Source: Acinetobacter genomosp. 15BJ (GTDB lineage: Bacteria; Pseudomonadota; Gammaproteobacteria; Pseudomonadales; Moraxellaceae). From it: 64,000 nt of DNA. Where the stretch lies: assembly GCF_000400715.1 (NCBI RefSeq), contig NZ_KE007347.1:62001-126000 (forward strand). Reading direction: 5' to 3'. Below are positions 1-7,906 of this stretch, piece by piece. Position 1 is the stretch's first letter. Each line of letters begins with the position of its first letter. Below the pieces are notes generated by a model that had not been told where the DNA came from, did not search any database, and saw only the letters and a program-made list of their open reading frames with translations. Made by a program: the position numbers and the translations under genes.

Positions 1-1
1 G

Positions 2-211
2 CTGATGGCTGAACAAGATCAGTTGGTTGGCAAAGAAAATAGTTTTGATCTAGATAAGGCGTTAAGAGAAAAAGGCAATCATAGTCATATCGCCGTGATT
101 CCAAAGACAGGGCATATTACCATTGTGGCGACACTGGCCAGTTTGATGAGCCATTATTTCAAAACCAAACGGACGATCCTGCACTTTTTGGATGAAGCCT
201 TAGACCCCTAA
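2..211 (+). CDS. Alpha/beta hydrolase, C-terminal fragment (cut by window edge)
   Basis: The frame is open from the first bases and ends at TAA 209-211, so this is the 3' end of a longer gene, not a 68-residue protein. The visible part has the C-terminal pattern of alpha/beta hydrolases: an acidic stretch after a strand (MAEQDQLV, a plausible catalytic Asp loop) and about 30 residues later KTGHIT, where the catalytic His of such enzymes usually lies. The nucleophile region lies outside the window. Substrate unknown. It converges with nudC across a shared hairpin terminator. Confidence 0.55.
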   Translation: MMAEQDQLVGKENSFDLDKALREKGNHSHIAVIPKTGHITIVATLASLMSHYFKTKRTILHFLDEALDP

Positions 212-217
212 TCAATG

Positions 218-245
218 AAAAAGCATCGTTTAAGATGCTTTTTTA
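218..245. terminator. Bidirectional intrinsic terminator between hydrolase and nudC
   Basis: Inverted repeat AAGCATC (221-227) / GATGCTT (234-240) flanked by A and T runs on both sides. It can end transcripts from both converging genes, and it overlaps the nudC stop codon. Confidence 0.75.
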
Positions 246-982
246 TTGTCGATAATTTGCATGATCATGCTATGGGCAATACTGCCTTTAAATGGAATTT
301 CTGGAAGTTGATCAAATTTAAAAAACGCTGCTTCACTGATTTCCTCGAGCTGCAATTGGATATCACCTGAATCATATTCAGCATGGAAGGCAATCATTAA
401 ATTACTAGGAAATGGCCAAGGTTGGCTAGACATATAACGAATATTTTTAAGTTTGAGTCCAACTTCTTCAAATGCTTCACGTTGCACGGCTTCTTCTAAA
501 GTTTCACCCACTTCAACAAAACCAGCAATTAAGCCATGCATATTACTTTTGTTATGCGCTGATTTGGCAAGCAAAATCTCATCGTTACCTTTGGTGATAA
601 TGGTAATGATACAAGGCTGTACGCGAGGATATTGATGGTAAGCACAACTTGGGCAAACCATGGCATATTCTTTAGGGTGAATTTCAGTCGCATGACCACA
701 GTGGCTACAGAATTTGTGGTTGCGTCGCCATTCAAGTAATTGAACCGCTCGACTGGCTTGTAGGAAATCACTACTCGACCAAGACTGAATCAATTCCCGA
801 ATCGGAACTAATTGATAGCCTTCAGGAATAGATTCATTTTCAAGCAGATCACGTGCGATGACGTGATCATTATGATGGATTGGTAAGTCACTTGCTAATT
901 TCTCAACTTGGGGGAGTTGAAGGTTTTGGTCGACTAACAGTTTTTGGTGTTGAAAAATATAAGCAAGTGATAGTTGAGTCAT
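230..982 (-). CDS. nudC: NAD(+)/NADH diphosphatase NudC
   Basis: Predicted to hydrolyse NAD(H) to NMN(H) and AMP; NudC enzymes also remove NAD caps from RNA 5' ends. The 250-residue length fits the family (E. coli about 257). A zinc ribbon has four cysteines at C92, C95, C110 and C113. The Nudix box begins at G154 and keeps the REAFEEVG core, followed by the NudC-specific SQPWPFP motif at 186-192. Its ATG overlaps the fimL stop by one base (TAATG), so it is probably the second gene of a translationally coupled fimL-nudC unit. The catalytic core is complete. Confidence 0.93.
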   Translation of the reverse strand: MTQLSLAYIFQHQKLLVDQNLQLPQVEKLASDLPIHHNDHVIARDLLENESIPEGYQLVPIRELIQSWSSSDFLQASRAVQLLEWRRNHKFCSHCGHATEIHPKEYAMVCPSCAYHQYPRVQPCIITIITKGNDEILLAKSAHNKSNMHGLIAGFVEVGETLEEAVQREAFEEVGLKLKNIRYMSSQPWPFPSNLMIAFHAEYDSGDIQLQLEEISEAAFFKFDQLPEIPFKGSIAHSMIMQIIDNKKAS

Positions 983-2628
983 TATGCGGCTATGGTTTGT
1001 AATTGCTGACTGTTTGATAATGCCACATCAAACATAGATTGCAATACAGGTTGCTTGTTCTTTAAGTTCTCAACCAGTAAATCTAGCCCTGCGACAACGT
1101 TTAAGATGCAATTAATTTGTTCGGCATCGAGAGGCTGATTTTGCGCTAAACGATATTGGGCAAAGTGCGCTGCACCCAATAAAGCAGTTTGTTGAGCTGA
1201 ACTACCTAAGAACAGGGCAGCACCTGAAAGTTCCTTCAGATACACGGGTAAAGCTTCTAAGCTATGTGCTGTAGGATCTTGCACATAGAGACTTAATGTT
1301 TGCGTTAAAGTATCAATCAGGGTTTTCGTTTCAGTCAATAACGCTTTATGTGCTTCATCTAAACGATCAAGCGAGATTTGCATGTTATTGACACGTAACT
1401 GTAAACGACTAGACGTGTAATTACGTTCCAAAATCCCAATCGAATTCATTGAAGCCAAAATACTATTCATTAACTGTTGTACCGAAGTCGCATCCGTTAA
1501 CGTATTGGGTTGGCTTAATTTTTCCGCTTGTTGGGTTAACTCTCGCGCTGCTTCATTTAGATTTAGTACTTTGAAAACATTCGAAAGCTGATGTAGCTTT
1601 TGTTGCAGTTCTTGGGTTTTTTCAGCTGACATATTTTGATGGTTGTATTCAATCTCATTTCGGATTTGAGCCATCTCATCTGTCATTAACTGGCTAATCG
1701 TGTGCACAGTTTCGTAGTCAGGGCCATATAAATGACGGCTTAGTACTTGTAGTTGCGTATCACTGAGCAACTCATCACCAATATTGAGTTGATCACGAAT
1801 ATGCTGTGACACATCATCTTCTTGGCTAATACAAATACACAAGATGTCTGCAAGATCTGCAATGGTGTTTTTAAAGCTGGCCGATTGAGCGAGGAATTTA
1901 CCGATATTGGTTTCAATTTGAATCAACGTACGTAAGCGTGCTTCGGTAATTGAAAGCTCATTAATATGGCTTAGACCCACATTGACCAACTGCCAGTATT
2001 GTTGACTTGGTTGACCCGTCGCTAAACCCGCAAGATAAACGCCGACCAATTTGATCCCTTGTAGATCAAGCGGAGTTTCTGATTGCTTAATGAGCTTGTT
2101 TAAACACAATTTATAAAGCTGATGAATATACTGTGATTGTTCCAAGCTTGGTGCTTGCGGCAAATTAAAACTCGGAGTTATGAACTCAAGCAATGGCTGT
2201 ACCGTTTGACCTTCTTTGGTCAGTGGTTTGCCTAAGGCTTTTTCTAAACGGTTCAGTGTATCGAGTAGGAATTGAGGAACTTTTACTTCACGTAAACAAA
2301 TGAATTCGATATAACGCTTCAGCATGGTGGTACCTTCACTGAGCGCAATAACATCATTGGTTTGGATTTGCTGTGGTTGCGCCATAATTTTGCGCATCAG
2401 CTCAGCAGAGTATTGAGTAATTTGTGATAAATGTGGCATATCAATTAACGCGAGAACTTGCGTACATTGTTCAAACTGGTTCAGCGCATCATCAATCCCG
2501 AAAGGTAGTGCTTGTTCTTCGGCAAGGGTATTGACTGCTGTTTCTACCAATTTAATCGAATTGTCGATTTCATTTTTTATTATTAATAATGCCGTTGGGT
2601 CGAAATGAATCGAGGTTTGGTAAGACAT
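982..2628 (-). CDS. fimL: FimL-like protein (ChpA N-terminal homologue, type IV pilus/twitching regulation)
   Basis: A 548-residue, helix-rich, soluble protein with no signal peptide or membrane segment. Its length and pattern (opening MSYQTSIHFDPTALLIIKNEID, long helical stretches, degenerate phosphotransfer-like regions) fit FimL, the homologue of the ChpA N-terminus. In Pseudomonas, FimL supports type IV pilus assembly and cAMP signalling. I see no clear catalytic Hpt histidine motif, as expected for FimL. It is coupled to nudC through TAATG. Upstream lie a hairpin and a possible five-codon ORF (2645-2672). Identity rests on overall resemblance, so it is less certain than its neighbours. 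Confidence 0.65.
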   Translation of the reverse strand: MSYQTSIHFDPTALLIIKNEIDNSIKLVETAVNTLAEEQALPFGIDDALNQFEQCTQVLALIDMPHLSQITQYSAELMRKIMAQPQQIQTNDVIALSEGTTMLKRYIEFICLREVKVPQFLLDTLNRLEKALGKPLTKEGQTVQPLLEFITPSFNLPQAPSLEQSQYIHQLYKLCLNKLIKQSETPLDLQGIKLVGVYLAGLATGQPSQQYWQLVNVGLSHINELSITEARLRTLIQIETNIGKFLAQSASFKNTIADLADILCICISQEDDVSQHIRDQLNIGDELLSDTQLQVLSRHLYGPDYETVHTISQLMTDEMAQIRNEIEYNHQNMSAEKTQELQQKLHQLSNVFKVLNLNEAARELTQQAEKLSQPNTLTDATSVQQLMNSILASMNSIGILERNYTSSRLQLRVNNMQISLDRLDEAHKALLTETKTLIDTLTQTLSLYVQDPTAHSLEALPVYLKELSGAALFLGSSAQQTALLGAAHFAQYRLAQNQPLDAEQINCILNVVAGLDLLVENLKNKQPVLQSMFDVALSNSQQLQTIAA

Positions 2629-2755
2629 ATGACCTACACCTTTCCTAAGTTGTTATATCCATGGACCTCCTTTTTTAGGAGGCCTAAATCTTTAAAGGTT
2701 AATATAACTTAACTTTAGAAGCTTGAAATACAAAAAATTACATTGACTGGAAAAT

Positions 2756-4114
2756 TTATTTTGCGAAAAGGCAAGGCTCTCCATGTTTTTGTTCAAATTG
2801 TTTGACCCAGGTCTCATGTTCATTTAGTTCATGTTCAGAAGGTTGAATCACAGGTAAGTCAACTTGGACACGCGGGCGGGTCGATTTATTTTGATTTTGT
2901 TCTGTTTGGGAAAGGGCATCCATATCAAATGAAACTTGCCCACCGGTCATTGCAAGGTAAACATCGGCTAAGATTTCAGCATCGAGTAAGGCACCGTGGA
3001 AAGTACGATCTCGCGCTGGAATTTCATAACGGCGTACCAAAGCATCCAATGAGTTCTTTTGGCCAGGATGCTTATTCTTGGCAAGTGCCAAGGTATCGGT
3101 AACCTCACAAACCTCAGATAATAAAGGTAAGCCAGCACGTTTGAACTCCATATCCAAGAAGTTCATATCGAAGGTCGCGTTATGCGCGATAATTTCAGCG
3201 CCTTTTAAGAAGGCAAAAAGCGTATCGGAAATTTCAGCGTATTTAGGTTTGTCTTTTAAAAAGTCATCGCTGATACCATGCACATTTTCAGAATCACCGA
3301 CGGGTTTTTCTGGATTGATATAGATATGAATTGAACTACCCGTGAGTTTACGATTGATCATTTCAATCGCACCGACTTCAATAATACGGTCGCCATCTTG
3401 ATAGTAAAAACCAGTGGTTTCCGTATCAAGAATGAGCTGGCGAGGGCCTTGGAGATGCACTTTGGCTTCTGTAATGACAATATTTGGGTGTTGATTTAAT
3501 GGGGCAGCTTCGACTACCACTTCATCTGATACTACATTTTCATCCATATTATCCAAGACTTCTTCAAGTTCTGATTCTTCGATCATTTCATCGCTATCCA
3601 TATCAATATCTAATCCGAAAGGGTCATTTAAGAGCCAATCGGATTCAGGCTTTTTTGTATCAGCGTTAGCCTGTGTTGGCGATTTTAGTTGTTGCGCGAT
3701 TTGTTCTGCACCTAAATTTGCCAATTGGTCTGCCATTTCATTACCAGCATGTCCAGCATGGCCTTTAATCCAGTTCCATTCGATCTCTCGGTTGGCACAG
3801 ACCGCATCGAGTTTCTGCCATAAATCAGGATTTTTAACGTCTTTCCAATTCTTTTTTTTCCAGCCATGAATCCATTCAGTAATACCTTGTTTGACATAAT
3901 TGGAGTCTGTCCAAATAATTAAACGGGCATCGGTGGGGCAAAAAGAAACGCCTTCGATTGCGGCTTGAAGCTCCATACGGTTATTGGTTGTTTCAGGTTC
4001 ACCACCAAACAGCTTGTGTTCACCTTGTTCGGTAATGACATACGCGCCCCAACCCCCAAGACCTGGGTTACCCTTGCATGCGCCATCAACGTAAAGTGTG
4101 ATTGTTTGTGACAT
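2756..4114 (-). CDS. rnhA-dnaQ: RNase HI - DNA polymerase III epsilon (DnaQ) fusion
   Basis: One 452-residue reading frame joins two replication enzymes. Residues 1-155 are RNase HI with all four carboxylates visible: D10 in YVDGACKGNPG, E in NRMELQ, D in WTDSNYV, and D in GNEMADQLA; it degrades RNA in RNA-DNA hybrids. A very acidic linker (about 156-225) follows. The DnaQ 3'-5' proofreading exonuclease then starts with ExoI (D230-T-E-T-T-G), with HNATFD and HGALLDAEILA as ExoII/III. GGQVSFDM just after the exonuclease resembles the beta-clamp-binding motif of epsilon. I chose ATG 4114, not the frame opening at 4186, because RNase HI homology begins there. Confidence 0.93.
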   Translation of the reverse strand: MSQTITLYVDGACKGNPGLGGWGAYVITEQGEHKLFGGEPETTNNRMELQAAIEGVSFCPTDARLIIWTDSNYVKQGITEWIHGWKKKNWKDVKNPDLWQKLDAVCANREIEWNWIKGHAGHAGNEMADQLANLGAEQIAQQLKSPTQANADTKKPESDWLLNDPFGLDIDMDSDEMIEESELEEVLDNMDENVVSDEVVVEAAPLNQHPNIVITEAKVHLQGPRQLILDTETTGFYYQDGDRIIEVGAIEMINRKLTGSSIHIYINPEKPVGDSENVHGISDDFLKDKPKYAEISDTLFAFLKGAEIIAHNATFDMNFLDMEFKRAGLPLLSEVCEVTDTLALAKNKHPGQKNSLDALVRRYEIPARDRTFHGALLDAEILADVYLAMTGGQVSFDMDALSQTEQNQNKSTRPRVQVDLPVIQPSEHELNEHETWVKQFEQKHGEPCLFAK

Positions 4115-4401
4115 ATTTGAACCTGAACAATAAGCAGAATAAGAAGTTGAATATTTTAATCGCACAAAAGGCTGGTCAATATTCAAGTGTTACTTAAGCA
4201 TATAACAAAAGAATAAGGCTTTTACTTGAGCTAAAATAAGCAGGGAATTTTAGCATCCTCATAACAATAACAGCTATTGTAAAGCTAAATTTGGCGTCTG
4301 AACGTTACAAAACTCATCTTTTTTAATTTCTTGTAACATTTCCATGCAAATCACGTTAAATTATTGCCTTGTCTAAGTGACATGCTTTACTACAATGGCT
4401 A

Positions 4402-4605
4402 AGTCTGTTGACGTTTCACAGATGACAGAAGAGTTTTGCCTTGTGCTGTGATCAAAGCAGTGCTTTGCACTTGCTCAGGTCATGGCTAAAACTTTTCCAA
4501 ACTTCGTTGTGAAACTTGACAAAGAGCGGTGATTGTCTTTGTTCCATGCCTTGTTTGAATTGTTTAGCCTATAACGTATGCATGGTTGAAACATCAATAG
4601 CCCCT
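4402..4605. repeat. Dispersed repeat copy 1 (MITE-like, terminal inverted repeats)
   Basis: About 204 bp, related to 19386-19651 in the same orientation. The left end TCTGTTGACGTTTCA matches, as reverse complement, the right end TGAAACATCAATAGCCCCT. Shared internal blocks include ATGGCTAAAAC, CCAAACTTCGT, GAAACTTGA, CCTTGTTTGA and TTTAGCCTATAACG. The left and right halves are themselves imperfectly inverted, so the RNA could fold into a long hairpin. There is no ORF and no clear target duplication. It lies between divergent rnhA-dnaQ and mltD. The rest of this gap (4115-4401) holds only promoter-scale DNA and a short inverted repeat GTTACAA/TTGTAAC (4304-4337). Confidence 0.75.
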
Positions 4606-4645
4606 AATTAAGAAATAAACTAGCGTGAGTTGACTGGAAGTTTTT

Positions 4646-7600
4646 ATGTATAAATCGAGCACATTGGTGTCGCAAGCATCTGCAACATCATTATTCAAAA
4701 TTACTGTACTCACTTCTGCTCTCGTTGCGTTGGGAATCACCACAGGTTGTTCTTCAACACCTAAATCAAGTAAAACCTCGTCTTCAAAGCAAGCTGGTTC
4801 AGGTTATTTAGATGCAAGCAGTTTAGATTCACTTGAAGACTTATTGTCTGCAACCGACATGCGTGCTGTGGAAGGCGATCGTTTGTTGGTACTGAAACAT
4901 GGTGATGTGTGGAAACGAATGACGGTTGGATTCAAGATGGACTTGAACCATTGGGATTCACGAATTGAAGCACAACGTAGCTGGTTTATTTCTCGTCAAC
5001 CGTATTTAGATCGTTTAAGCGCGCGTGCCAGCCGCTATTTATATCACACAGTAAAAGAAGCTGAACGTCGTGGTATGCCGACAGAATTGGCATTACTGCC
5101 GATTATCGAAAGCTCGTATGACCCAGCAGCAACCAGTAGTGCGGCAGCAGCAGGTCTATGGCAGTTCATCCCAAGTACAGGGCGTATTTATGGTTTGCAA
5201 CAGACCAGCCTCTATGATGGACGTCGTGATGTCGTCGAATCGACACGTGCTGCGTATGAATTCTTTGGTAGCTTATATAATCAGTTTGGTTCATGGGAAC
5301 TGGCATTAGCTGCATATAATGCGGGACCAGGTCGTATTCAACAGGCGATTAACCGTAACCGCGCAGCAGGTTTACCAACAGATTATTGGTCATTGAAACT
5401 TCCACAAGAAACCATGAACTATGTTCCTCGGTTCTTGGCTGTTGCTCAAATTATTAAAAACCCTGGTGCATATGGTGTGAGTTTACCGCCAATTGCAAAC
5501 CGTCCTCACTTCCGTGAAGTGAGTCTGGCTGGTCCAATGGATCTCAACCAGATTGCATCGATTACGGGGTTAAGTCGAGCTGAGCTCTATGCACTGAACC
5601 CTGCTTATCGTGGCGAAACGGTCGACCCAATGAGCCCAATGCGGATTTTAATCCCAGCAGACTTAAGTCCTTCGATTGATACAAAATTACGTTCTGGTAA
5701 GGCGAGCTCTGGTGGATTCTGGGCAAGCAATAAAACCCCACCGCCAATGAATACCAATCCATTGAGTAGCTCAACAACGATTCGTACAACGACCAATAGT
5801 GGGCAAAGTATTACTGCTTCGACAGCAACGCCGCCCAATTTAACGGCAAGTAATACAACACGTCCGACAACTTCCTCAATCAGTACCAGTAAAGTTAATA
5901 CGCCTAGAGGTTCGGATGCGTTGGCTTCATTTGCTGCGGGAGCTGATGTGCCAAGTGCACCACGTATTCCTGTCGCAATCACGCCTGCTGCGAATATTAA
6001 ACCAGTAAAAATTGAGCCGCCGATTTCATCTAAAGAGCGTGAGCAAATTACGGCTGCAATTAAAGAAGAAGACAAAAAAGAAACGGTTGCACAGGTATTA
6101 GAGCCACAAGCGACTCAAGCTGAGAAAGATCAAGTTGTTGCAGAAATTAAGGCAATTGCACCAAAAGGCACAGAAATTGTTGATCCATTCGATGGCAAAA
6201 TTAAATTAACTGCGATTCAAACCAGTCAATCGGTTGCTGATGAAAAAGGTCAAGAGGTGAGCCGAGGCTTCTCTTATCCAAAAAACTTGGTTGAAGATAC
6301 TGCCACTGCAAACAGTGAGGACGCCAAACGCAACCAAGGCAAGCCATACATTAAAACCGATACGGATGTTGTCGTTGTTGCACCAAAAGGCAAGCGCAGC
6401 ACCTATGTGGTACAGCCTGGTGATACTTTAGCTGTGATTGCGCAAAAAAACGGCGTGAACTGGCGTGATGTTGCCAAGTGGAACCAGATTGATCCAAACG
6501 GTACCTTATTCGTTGGTGCAAGCTTATATTTATATGATGCCAAACCAGAAGCACCTAAAGCTGCTGAAAAGCCAGAGAGCTATGTGGTGCAGTCGGGTGA
6601 TAGCTTAACCAACTTGGCTTCACGCTTTGATTTAACTCTGAAACAGTTGGCGGATTATAATAATTTGTCTGTGACTGATGGTTTGTTCGTTGGGCAAAAA
6701 TTAACATTGATTGAGCCAAAGAATAATACCCGTACAACGCAACAGGCAGTACGTGCGACTGACAGTAAGGCAACAACGACTCAAAAAGTTGCAACCAAAT
6801 CATATACGGTGAAGCGTGGCGAATATTTAAAGCTGATTGCGGATCGTTATGCATTATCGAATCAGGAATTGGCTGATTTGACCTCTGGTTTAACTGCGAG
6901 CAGTAGCTTGTTCGTTGGACAAAAAATTAATGTGCCGTTACACGAAGTTTCCTCAACTCAGGACACACCTGAGCCAACGAAGACGAACGTAAAATACGAA
7001 AATGTCAGTGCATCGACTAACTATAAAACTGAAAGTTATACCGTACAGCGTGGCGACACTTTATCAAGTATTGCAACCAAGTCGAAAATTAGCTTGAGCG
7101 AGTTGGCTGAGCTAAATAATTTGAAGTCAAATAGCGGCGTGCGTTTGGGTCAAAGTATCAAGATTCCTGCGGGTTCAACTGTACCTGATCAGTATGTGGT
7201 GCAGTCGGGTGATAGTTTGAATGCGATTGCCGCCAAGTACAACCTGCAACTGAGTTATGTGGCCGATCTAAATGGCTTGGAAAGAACGTCGGGCGTACGT
7301 GTTGGTCAACGTCTGAAACTGACGGGTGATGTGCCTACAAAAACCACTGTAAGCAATACGAGCAAATCGAGAGAAGAAACTACACCTGATGTTTATACGG
7401 TTAAATCTGGTGATACTTTAGGCAATATCGCGAGTCGTCATAATTTACAGCTCGATTATGTTGCTGGTTTAAATGGTTTAACGCGCGGCAGTAATGTTCG
7501 TATCGGTCAAAAGCTCAAATTGACAGGTGATTTACCGAAAGCTGAAACCGCAAAGGTAGACAACAGCAAAACAACACCAAAAGCATCAGCACCAAGCCGT

Positions 7601-7900
7601 AATACTGAAAGATATAGTGTCAAAGCAGGTGAATCTTTGAACAGTATTGCTAATCGTTTTGGGATGTCTGGTCGTGAATTAGCTGAATTAAATGATCTGA
7701 AAGCCAATGCAAGCTTGCAACGTGGTCAAAGTATTTCAGTCCCTAAAACAGTAAGTGAATACAAAGTAAAACGTGGTGATACGCTGATTGGTTTGGCAAG
7801 CCGCTATGGTTTAGATACTGGTGCGCTGGCAGAAATGAATGATTTAACACCAAGTACCCAGTTACGTATCGGTGATGTGATTAAAGTACCTAACCTGTAA
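4646..7900 (+). CDS. mltD: Membrane-bound lytic murein transglycosylase D with eight LysM repeats
   Basis: Cleaves the MurNAc-GlcNAc bond of peptidoglycan, leaving 1,6-anhydro ends. The N-terminus is a lipoprotein signal ending in GITTGCSS, so it should be tethered in the envelope. The GH23 domain contains the catalytic Glu at about residue 155 (LLPIIESSYDP), then GLWQFIPSTG and ELALAAYNAGPGR. After a degenerate LysM-like segment and a Ser/Thr/Pro-rich linker come eight clear LysM domains, starting near residues 586, 645, 719, 797, 849, 916, 989 and 1038. At 1084 residues it is more than twice the length of E. coli MltD (about 452). A purine-rich GGAAG site precedes ATG 4646. Confidence 0.93.
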   Translation: MYKSSTLVSQASATSLFKITVLTSALVALGITTGCSSTPKSSKTSSSKQAGSGYLDASSLDSLEDLLSATDMRAVEGDRLLVLKHGDVWKRMTVGFKMDLNHWDSRIEAQRSWFISRQPYLDRLSARASRYLYHTVKEAERRGMPTELALLPIIESSYDPAATSSAAAAGLWQFIPSTGRIYGLQQTSLYDGRRDVVESTRAAYEFFGSLYNQFGSWELALAAYNAGPGRIQQAINRNRAAGLPTDYWSLKLPQETMNYVPRFLAVAQIIKNPGAYGVSLPPIANRPHFREVSLAGPMDLNQIASITGLSRAELYALNPAYRGETVDPMSPMRILIPADLSPSIDTKLRSGKASSGGFWASNKTPPPMNTNPLSSSTTIRTTTNSGQSITASTATPPNLTASNTTRPTTSSISTSKVNTPRGSDALASFAAGADVPSAPRIPVAITPAANIKPVKIEPPISSKEREQITAAIKEEDKKETVAQVLEPQATQAEKDQVVAEIKAIAPKGTEIVDPFDGKIKLTAIQTSQSVADEKGQEVSRGFSYPKNLVEDTATANSEDAKRNQGKPYIKTDTDVVVVAPKGKRSTYVVQPGDTLAVIAQKNGVNWRDVAKWNQIDPNGTLFVGASLYLYDAKPEAPKAAEKPESYVVQSGDSLTNLASRFDLTLKQLADYNNLSVTDGLFVGQKLTLIEPKNNTRTTQQAVRATDSKATTTQKVATKSYTVKRGEYLKLIADRYALSNQELADLTSGLTASSSLFVGQKINVPLHEVSSTQDTPEPTKTNVKYENVSASTNYKTESYTVQRGDTLSSIATKSKISLSELAELNNLKSNSGVRLGQSIKIPAGSTVPDQYVVQSGDSLNAIAAKYNLQLSYVADLNGLERTSGVRVGQRLKLTGDVPTKTTVSNTSKSREETTPDVYTVKSGDTLGNIASRHNLQLDYVAGLNGLTRGSNVRIGQKLKLTGDLPKAETAKVDNSKTTPKASAPSRNTERYSVKAGESLNSIANRFGMSGRELAELNDLKANASLQRGQSISVPKTVSEYKVKRGDTLIGLASRYGLDTGALAEMNDLTPSTQLRIGDVIKVPNL

Positions 7901-7906
7901 TTGTAA

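Noticed and set aside
4115..4186. 24 extra residues on RNase HI
   Set aside because: No homology expected and the canonical MSQTITLYVDG start is at 4114.
5605..6075. 156-residue minus-strand ORF inside mltD
   Set aside because: Antisense shadow of the Ser/Thr-rich linker of MltD; its hydrophobic look comes from the reverse of Thr/Asn codons.
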